DNA of 64,000 nucleotides from Tubulanus polymorphus (taxonomy: Eukaryota; Nemertea; Palaeonemertea; Tubulaniformes; Tubulanidae): NCBI RefSeq assembly GCF_964204645.1, contig NC_134033.1:6794231-6858230 (forward strand), read 5' to 3'. The notes below the pieces were generated by a model that ran no database searches, was not told the DNA's origin, and worked only from the letters and a program-made list of their open reading frames with translations. The first letter of the stretch is position 1, and each line of letters opens with the position of its first letter. Of this stretch, positions 57,658-64,000 are shown one piece after another. The translations under genes were made by a program, and so were the position numbers.

Positions 57658-57980
57658 AGTAATTAGGAAATGGCGTTTTCATACCAGAGGTCGAGAGGTC
57701 GAGACACCACTCATCACAGCTAGGCTCTAGTGAGAACGGACGATTGTTCTGTGATACACATATACAGTGAGTGCGCGTAACAACAACTGCGCGTGGATAG
57801 ATCGATACAGTGAGTCGCTACTGAGAACGGTTATTAACGCGTGTGCTATTACTGCGTGTCAACTGTGCCCGGATAAATAGATGCTGTGAGGCTTGGGTGA
57901 GAACGGTTAATAGCGTGCTTGTTATATACAAGGGGAAGTAATCCCCACTCATCACCACAAGTAATTTTTTTTCCTTATAA
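57658..57980 (+). repeat. Left terminal region of element 4
   Basis: Starts AGTAATTAGGAAATGGC, with 'aggtcgagaggtcgag' like the terminal arm of element 2. It then has three diverged repeats around 'gtgagaacggtta' and 'tagatcgatacagtgag' (about 57725, 57808 and 57888). PolB starts at 57981 after an 8-T run and CCTTATAAATGG. It is probably the terminal inverted repeat, but its partner is outside the window. Confidence 0.6.
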
Positions 57981-60900
57981 ATGGGAGAGAATAAGACAGA
58001 ACAAATTGATGTTAATGAAAATCAATATTAATGTCCATATTGTAAAAAATACATTGATAAATCTCAAAAATCGCGTCATGAAAAATCTTCAAATCATATA
58101 AAAAATGTTATAGATTTTGAAACTTCAGAAAATTCCAATGAAAGAAAAGAACGATTAGAAAATATGAATGTGGATGAAATAAAATGTGAAGTTTGTAATG
58201 AATTTATAGTTAAAAGGAATTATAGTAGACATCTCGAATCACAAAAACACCATCAAAATTTGAGTAATTATGTTTTAGGAAAAGATTATTTCGATGATAA
58301 ACCTCAAAAAGTAAAAAAACCAACTTCAAAAACTAAATCCATTTCAAATAAACCTTACATGGAAAATGTTAGAAATTATATTGATTCACTAGAAATAAAA
58401 GATACAATTGAAATATCAGAAACATTACGTAGTAAAATTGGTCCTGCAGCTATTATATTTAGATTTTTTAAAGGTACAACAATAGAAGATTATAGTAAAT
58501 TTAATGAAATAATAGAAAAAATACTAGATTTGATAACAGATGTTGAATATCCAAAAATTAGTATCTCTGGGAAAGTAAGTTTTTTAAAGTCAGAAGAGAA
58601 AATGGATTATAATATTCAAACACTCTCTGAAGAAATAATTTCAAAAACGCAAATAAAAGAGAAGTTAGAAAAAATATTTAATGAATTTAAACGTCATATT
58701 GAAGAAAGATATTTTGAGGGTTCTGGTTTATCATTAAATGAAATTATATTTTTAAATTTAAATGTTTATAATACAAAAAGGAATAAAACATCAAAAAGTA
58801 AAACAATGTTTAAAAATGATTCAAACTTTACAACAGAAAAGGATATTAAAGCATCATCTTATATTAAATTACCATTTACAACAAAAGCAGTAATAAATGT
58901 TCAAAATGAAGATAATAAATGTTTTCTATGGTCAATTATTAGTTGCTTACACCCCACAGAAGATATTACGCATAGTTTTAGTAAAACAAATTACCGGAAA
59001 TATGAAACATTATATAAAATTGATCAATATCTATAAAAATGATACCCAAAATAGAAAAAATTAATAAGTTAAAAATAAATGTATTCGAATTAATGCAATT
59101 ACCAAATACAAAAGGTGAAAATATTAAAGATTATACTTTGGAAGCTTTATATTTAACATAATATTATGATGATGAAAATGCTATAGATTTGTTATATTAC
59201 AAAAAAGATGAAAATGAACATTATATGTGGTTAAAACAAATTGATTTATTCTTTAGAACAGAAAGTGATTTTAACAGTCATAAAATTTATCTATGTAGAA
59301 AATGTTTATCTAAATTTAGAACTGAGAATGCGTTACTAAAACATAAAAGAATTATGTGATAATAAAGATTTTTGCAAATTAATAATGCCAACAGAAAAAG
59401 ATTATAAATTGAAATTTACTAATCATAAATTTAAAAATATTGTTCCATTTGTAATTTATGGGGATTTTGAATTAACTGATCAAGATAGAAAAGAAATATA
59501 TAACAAAAAGCAATTATTAAAATCAATGCATAAAGGAAATGAATTAAATGAAGACACAACACAAGACCCGCCAATTATAAATACAATTTAAAAAGTTCAT
59601 CAAAGAGCTGGCTTATGGAATTTACATCAAATCAAATTATCCCGAATCATATGAAAGTCAATATATTTCTTTTAGAGGTGAAAATGTAGTTAATGATTTT
59701 TGTGACAAAATGATTGAATTAGAAAGTGATTTTGCAAAATTATTAAACAAAAATAAAAGAATAGTTATGACAAAAGAAGATGAAATTGATTTTAATTATG
59801 CAACTCATTGTTGTTATTGTGAAAAACGTTTTTATTCATTTGATAAAAAAGTTAGAGATCATGATCATTTAAATTCAAAATATCGTGGAGCTGCTCATGA
59901 AGATTGCAATTTACAAGCTAAGAAAGTTAATTTCGTACCAATATTATTTCATAATTTATCAGGCTATGATACCCATCTATTTATAAAACAATTATCGGGA
60001 AAATTGGGTGCAATTAATCAAGAAATAAAAGAATATAATGCTATGAATGGGGTAAATGTAAGAAAATATGATTTAAAACTATTAGCTAAAACATCTGAAA
60101 ATTATATTTCATTTCAATTTGGTTGCAATAGAGTTTTAGATTCTTATAGATTTCTAGCAAGTTCATTAGATAATTTATCAAAAAGTTTAGTTGATAATGA
60201 TTTTGTTATAACTCGATATTATTATCCAAATGAACAAGATTTTAAATTATTGAGATATAAAGGTGCAATTCCTTATTCATTTTATAAAACACACAATGAT
60301 TTTAATGTAACAGAATTATTAAAAGATCAATTTTATGATCAATTAAAAGAGGAGTATGTGAAAGACGAAGTGTTTAATAGAACATTAAATATTTGGAACC
60401 ATTTTAAGATGAAAAATCATGGTGAATTAGTTGATTTATATTTAAAATCAGATGTGATGATATTGGCTGACATATTTGAAAAATTTAGAGAAGTTAATTT
60501 AAATCATTTTAATGTTGATTCTTGTTATTGTTATTCAAGTCCTGGTTTAACCTGGAAATGTGGTTTAAAATATACAAATGTAGAATCAGATTTATTAAAA
60601 GAACCAGACTGGTTTTATTATTTGAAAAATCAATTAGAAGTGGAATTAGTGGTGTTATGGGAGATAGATATTTTAAAGCAAATGATGAATATAAATTATT
60701 ATGATGCAACCTCAACCATACAAAAATTTTATATTAACAGAAGTTGAAAATGGTGATAAAACTGATTGGGAAAGCGCAATTGCGAGTTTAAAAGATGAAG
60801 CACCAAATGGTTATTTCTTTGTAGTTGATTTAGAATATCCTGAAAATATAAAGTTTAAAACAAGAAACTTACCTTATTGCCCAGAACATTTAACCGTAGA

Positions 60901-62989
60901 TGATAGTTATTTAAGTGAATACCAGAAGAAAATAAAACCGAAAGATCATGTTTTTACAGAACAATTAATACTTACTCAAAATAATAAATACAATTATATT
61001 GTTCATTATAGAATGTTAAAATTTTATCTAAAACAAGGAATGAAATTAAAGAAAGTACATAGATATATTGAATTTAATCAATCGAAGTGGTTAGAAAAAT
61101 ATATAGATTTCAATACTCAACAGAGAACCATATCAAAAACAGATTTTGAAAAAGATTTCTTCAAATTAATGAATAATAGTTTTTATGGTAAAACATGCGA
61201 AAATATTAGAAATAGAAATGATATTGAATTAGTAAATAATTCCGAAAGATTAAGACATTTACAATCAAGTCCTAGACATTTAGGAAATAAAAGATTTGAA
61301 GATTATTTAACAGCAGTTAAATTAAAAAGAACGTCAATGAAATTTAATAAACCTATATTCATTGGTTCAACTGTTTTAGAAGTATCAAAATTATTAATGT
61401 ATGATTTTTATTATAATGTTTTACAACCACTTTTTGGGGAAAAGCATATTGAAATATTATATTTTGATTCTGTAACAGCTGAAACCCCAATATTATTAAA
61501 ATGTAATGATAAAATATTGATAAGAAGAATTTCAGAAATAATTGCAAAACAAAATGAATGTTATATTTCACATGGTGAAAAAGAATTAATACAAATAAAT
61601 GGATTAATGGATTTTTGGACAAGAAATGGATGGAAAAAATTAAAGAATATTATTAGGCATAAAACAAATAAGAAAATCTATAGAGTTAGAACTAAATTAG
61701 GGTTTGTAGATGTTACAGAAGATCATAGTTTAATTAAACGAAATGGTGATGAAATAAAACCAACTGATATAAAAATTGGAGATGAATTATTACATAAAAG
61801 ATTTTTCCAAAGAATGAATCATATGTCATTCGACGAAATTATTGATAATATTTATAATATAGAACCTGAAACATAAGAAGAAAAAGAATATTTTATCAAA
61901 GGATTTTTCATGGGTGATGGTTCAGCAGGTGTGTATAAATATGTTTGGGGTAATAAATATTGTTGGTATTTATGCAATCAAGATTTGATATTATTTGAAA
62001 GAATAAAGAAATATTGTGAAGAAGTTTATCCAAATAAAACATTTAAAATCATGGATGTTATGAAATCATCAGCAGTTTATAGAATACTTGTAAATAATCC
62101 TAAAGATTTTGCTATAAAATATAGTGATGAATTATATATTCATGCAATAGTGAAAAGTAATACTTCAACTAAAGAAAAGATAGTTCCAGATTATGTATTA
62201 AATGCAAAAAATAATTTAAGAAAATGGTTCTTCATTGGATTCTACGCAGCAGATGGTGCTAAAAAATTTACAAAGGATAAAAAGATAACCTTTGCACAGA
62301 AAGGAAAAGTTGCTATATCAGGGTTAAATATATTATGTAATTCATTAGGCTTCAATATGAATATTGGATTGATTAAATCTAAACCAAATTGCTTTAATTT
62401 AAGCCACACAGAAAAAGATTTAACTGAAGAAGTTAAAGATTTATTTGAAATATATAACCCAACAGATTATGTTTATGATTTATCAACTGTAGATGGCACA
62501 TTTAACTGTGGATTTCTATTAATTTGCTTCAATACTGACAGTTACATACTAAAAATCAAGACAAATGACATATCAAAAGACTTAAAAACATTAAAACATC
62601 ATTTTGATTTTAGCAATTATCCCAAAGATCATGAACTGTTTAGCAATGATAATAAAAAGATTCCTGGTAAGTTTAAAGATGAATTAGGGGGTGATGAAAT
62701 GATTGAATTTGTTGGGATAAGAAGTAAAATGTATAGTTACAGAACAAAAGATCATGAAGCTAAAAAGTTAAAAGGAATAACAAAACATGTGGTTGATAAA
62801 CATATAGAATTTCAAGATTATATAAAGTGTTTATATAACTCAATTGTAATGAAACATAAAATGAATTGTTTAAGATCAGAAAATCCCGAGATGTACATTA
62901 ATGAAGTTGAAAAAACTAGTTTGAATCCATTTGATGATAAAAGGCATATTTTAGATGATGGAATAAAAACATTACCTTATGGCCATTAA
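57981..62989 (+). pseudogene. Protein-primed PolB with intein, element 4
   Basis: N-terminal zinc fingers ('CPYCKKYIDKSQKSRH', 'CEVCNEFIVKRNYSRH'), 'KASSYIKLPF', exonuclease 'YGDFE', the Cys/His block 'CCYCEK...VRDHDHLNSKYRG', 'FHNLSGYDTH', motif B 'KLMNNSFYGKTCEN' and motif C split by an intein (61469-62533). Motif A is deleted: 'NDEYKLL' runs straight into 'MMQPQPY' near 60704, so the catalytic Asp is lost. Stops or frameshifts lie at 58029, 59034, 59161, about 59358, 59589 and about 60640. The last 4 nt overlap the opposite-strand gene. The start is CCTTATAAATGG, with an 8-T run 5 nt upstream. Confidence 0.93.
61469..62533 (+). other. LAGLIDADG intein in PolB motif C, element 4
   Basis: 1065 nt, 355 codons, inserted between Asp and Thr of 'YFD/TDS'. 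Ser1 begins 'SVTAETPILLK', splicing block B is 'VTEDHSLIK' (about residues 81-89), the homing-endonuclease motifs are 'GFFMGDGSAG' (about 144-153) and 'FFIGFYAADGAK' (about 254-265), block F is 'YVYDLSTVDGTFNCG' and the C-terminal Asn precedes Thr+1. The penultimate residue is Phe, not His. A single in-frame TAA (61874-61876), just before the first endonuclease motif, is Leu in element 3. Otherwise the frame is open throughout. Confidence 0.9.
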
Positions 62990-63991
62990 AACAGAAAATC
63001 AATATCATCATACTCGAAATCACTATTGGTTTCTTCTTTTTCTTTTAATTGTTCTTGTATAATTTGTTTAGGTTCTTCCATTTCATTTTTCTCATTTAAA
63101 TAAAGTTCTATCTTGTACCACATTTCATCTCGCTCTCTTTGTTTCTTTTTGTTTGTTAATTCGTCAAATGGAATTATAATATCGATGTTTAAATAATTTA
63201 CAATCTTATTTGAAAAGAATTCACAATTAATTGAATCTGTTATTCTATTTTCCAAATGATACATTAATATTTGTTTGAATGTTTTTTTATATTTTCCAAA
63301 TCTTCTTCTGTTAATTTAGGTTTTTCATAATAATCGTTAAATAATAAATATAAATACATTTTCTTTTTTTTGTGTTAAATGTTGATGGAATAATTGTTTT
63401 TATAATATCTTTTTTAGTTATTTCACCATTTTTATGTTCTATTATTTTCATTTTTTCAAGCCATTGCTTATATTCTGGTGTATGATCTTCCATAGAAAAT
63501 ATCTTAAATATTTAATCTAGATATTTTAATTTTGGTTCTATAAGAATATCTCTAGTTTTTTCATCACCCCATAAATTTTTTTGCCATCCAAATTCATTAC
63601 AAAATATCACAGGACCTTCTTGTCTTAAGTACTCATAAATACATTTTGGGCATTTTTGTCTATCATCTCTTAGTAATAGAACTTCATTTAGCTCTTGGTA
63701 TTTTCTTACGTTTTCTTTATGTTTTATTGTTCTATTATGTAGATTTGAATTACTTGTTGTAATAATCAATTTACAATATTTACAATAATATGTTTTTCTT
63801 GTTAATTCATTATATTGTTTTTCTAACTTTTCAACTGTTTCTTTATTATCTGGTAACGTTTTCTCATATTTTATTTTTTCTAATAAACTATTTTTTCTTT
63901 CATTGAATTCAGTTTCAAATTTATTAGAAATTTTATCTATATGTGCTTTACGAAATTGATGATTCTCCTGTCACCCTGATATAATTTGCAT
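62986..63991 (-). pseudogene. Zinc-binding-type Polinton protein converging with PolB, element 4
   Basis: Reads leftward from a possible ATG at 63991 to the TAA 62986-62988, overlapping the PolB stop. The N-terminal helix is 'HIDKISNKFETEFNERKN', then 'YYCKYCKLIITTSNSNLHNR', 'QKCPKCIYEYLRQE', 'FGWQKNLWGDEKTRDILIEP' and an acidic tail. Lesions are a TGA close to the proposed start, a TAA at 63512-63514 and frameshifts near 63310. The true start may lie beyond the window. The paired Cys suggest one or two zinc sites; function unknown. It is shared with element 3 and absent from element 2. Confidence 0.65.
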
Positions 63992-64000
63992 ATTTCATAA

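Larger units (their letters stand above)
57658..64000 (+). mobile_element. Polinton element 4, left part, inserted in satellite
   Basis: It begins with AGTAATTAGG directly after satellite sequence (array to 57656) and runs beyond the window. It contains an intein-bearing PolB (+) and a converging zinc-type gene (-). The AGTAAT start resembles the AGTAATAGGGG arm of element 2. The right terminus and target-site duplication are outside the window. Confidence 0.88.

Overview
This window looks like nuclear DNA of an animal, probably an aquatic invertebrate. Host genes are intron-split with good GT/AG junctions: a HECT-type ubiquitin ligase-like locus (361-2379, +), an unrecognised gene with two exons (4270-3759, -), a helix-turn-helix exon (28643-28813, +) and the 3' exons of an SLC16/monocarboxylate-transporter-like gene (33134-35818, +). 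Around them lie MITE-like elements, minisatellites and duplications.

Most of the rest is Polinton/Maverick DNA (virus-like, self-synthesising elements with protein-primed DNA polymerase B, retroviral-type integrase, packaging ATPase and capsid genes). Four copies are visible. Element 1 (about 4622-7500) is an internal fragment. Element 2 (about 10017-27893) is nearly complete, with 384/385 bp inverted terminal repeats, an HNH nuclease, integrase, ATPase, a divergent block of virion-type genes including a major capsid protein, and PolB. Element 3 (about 28911-33090) is a scrambled partial copy between host exons. Element 4 (57658 to beyond 64000) starts exactly at the edge of a satellite array. 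All four carry stops or frameshifts, so they are decayed.

Two things stand out. First, PolB of elements 3 and 4 is split by a 1065-nt intein reading frame with two LAGLIDADG motifs, inserted inside the catalytic Y-F-D/T-D-S motif, while PolB of element 2 has an empty site. Second, 18 of 21 recognisable element gene starts read TAAATG. Most virion-type genes also have a T-run 5-7 nt upstream, which is the layout of poxvirus late promoters; PolB, an OB-like gene and a zinc-finger gene of element 2 share a different AATAAAAA leader.

From about 36491 to 57656 lies a 118-bp satellite organised in higher-order repeats (3313 bp = 28 monomers; 1422 bp = 12 monomers; 355 bp = 3 monomers), rich in dyad symmetries. 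Its long antisense open frames are not genes.

Layout: 1-4621 host DNA; 4622-7500 element 1; 7500-10016 host repeats; 10017-27893 element 2; 27894-28910 host DNA with one exon; 28911-33090 element 3; 33091-36490 host transporter gene; 36491-57656 satellite; 57658-64000 element 4.
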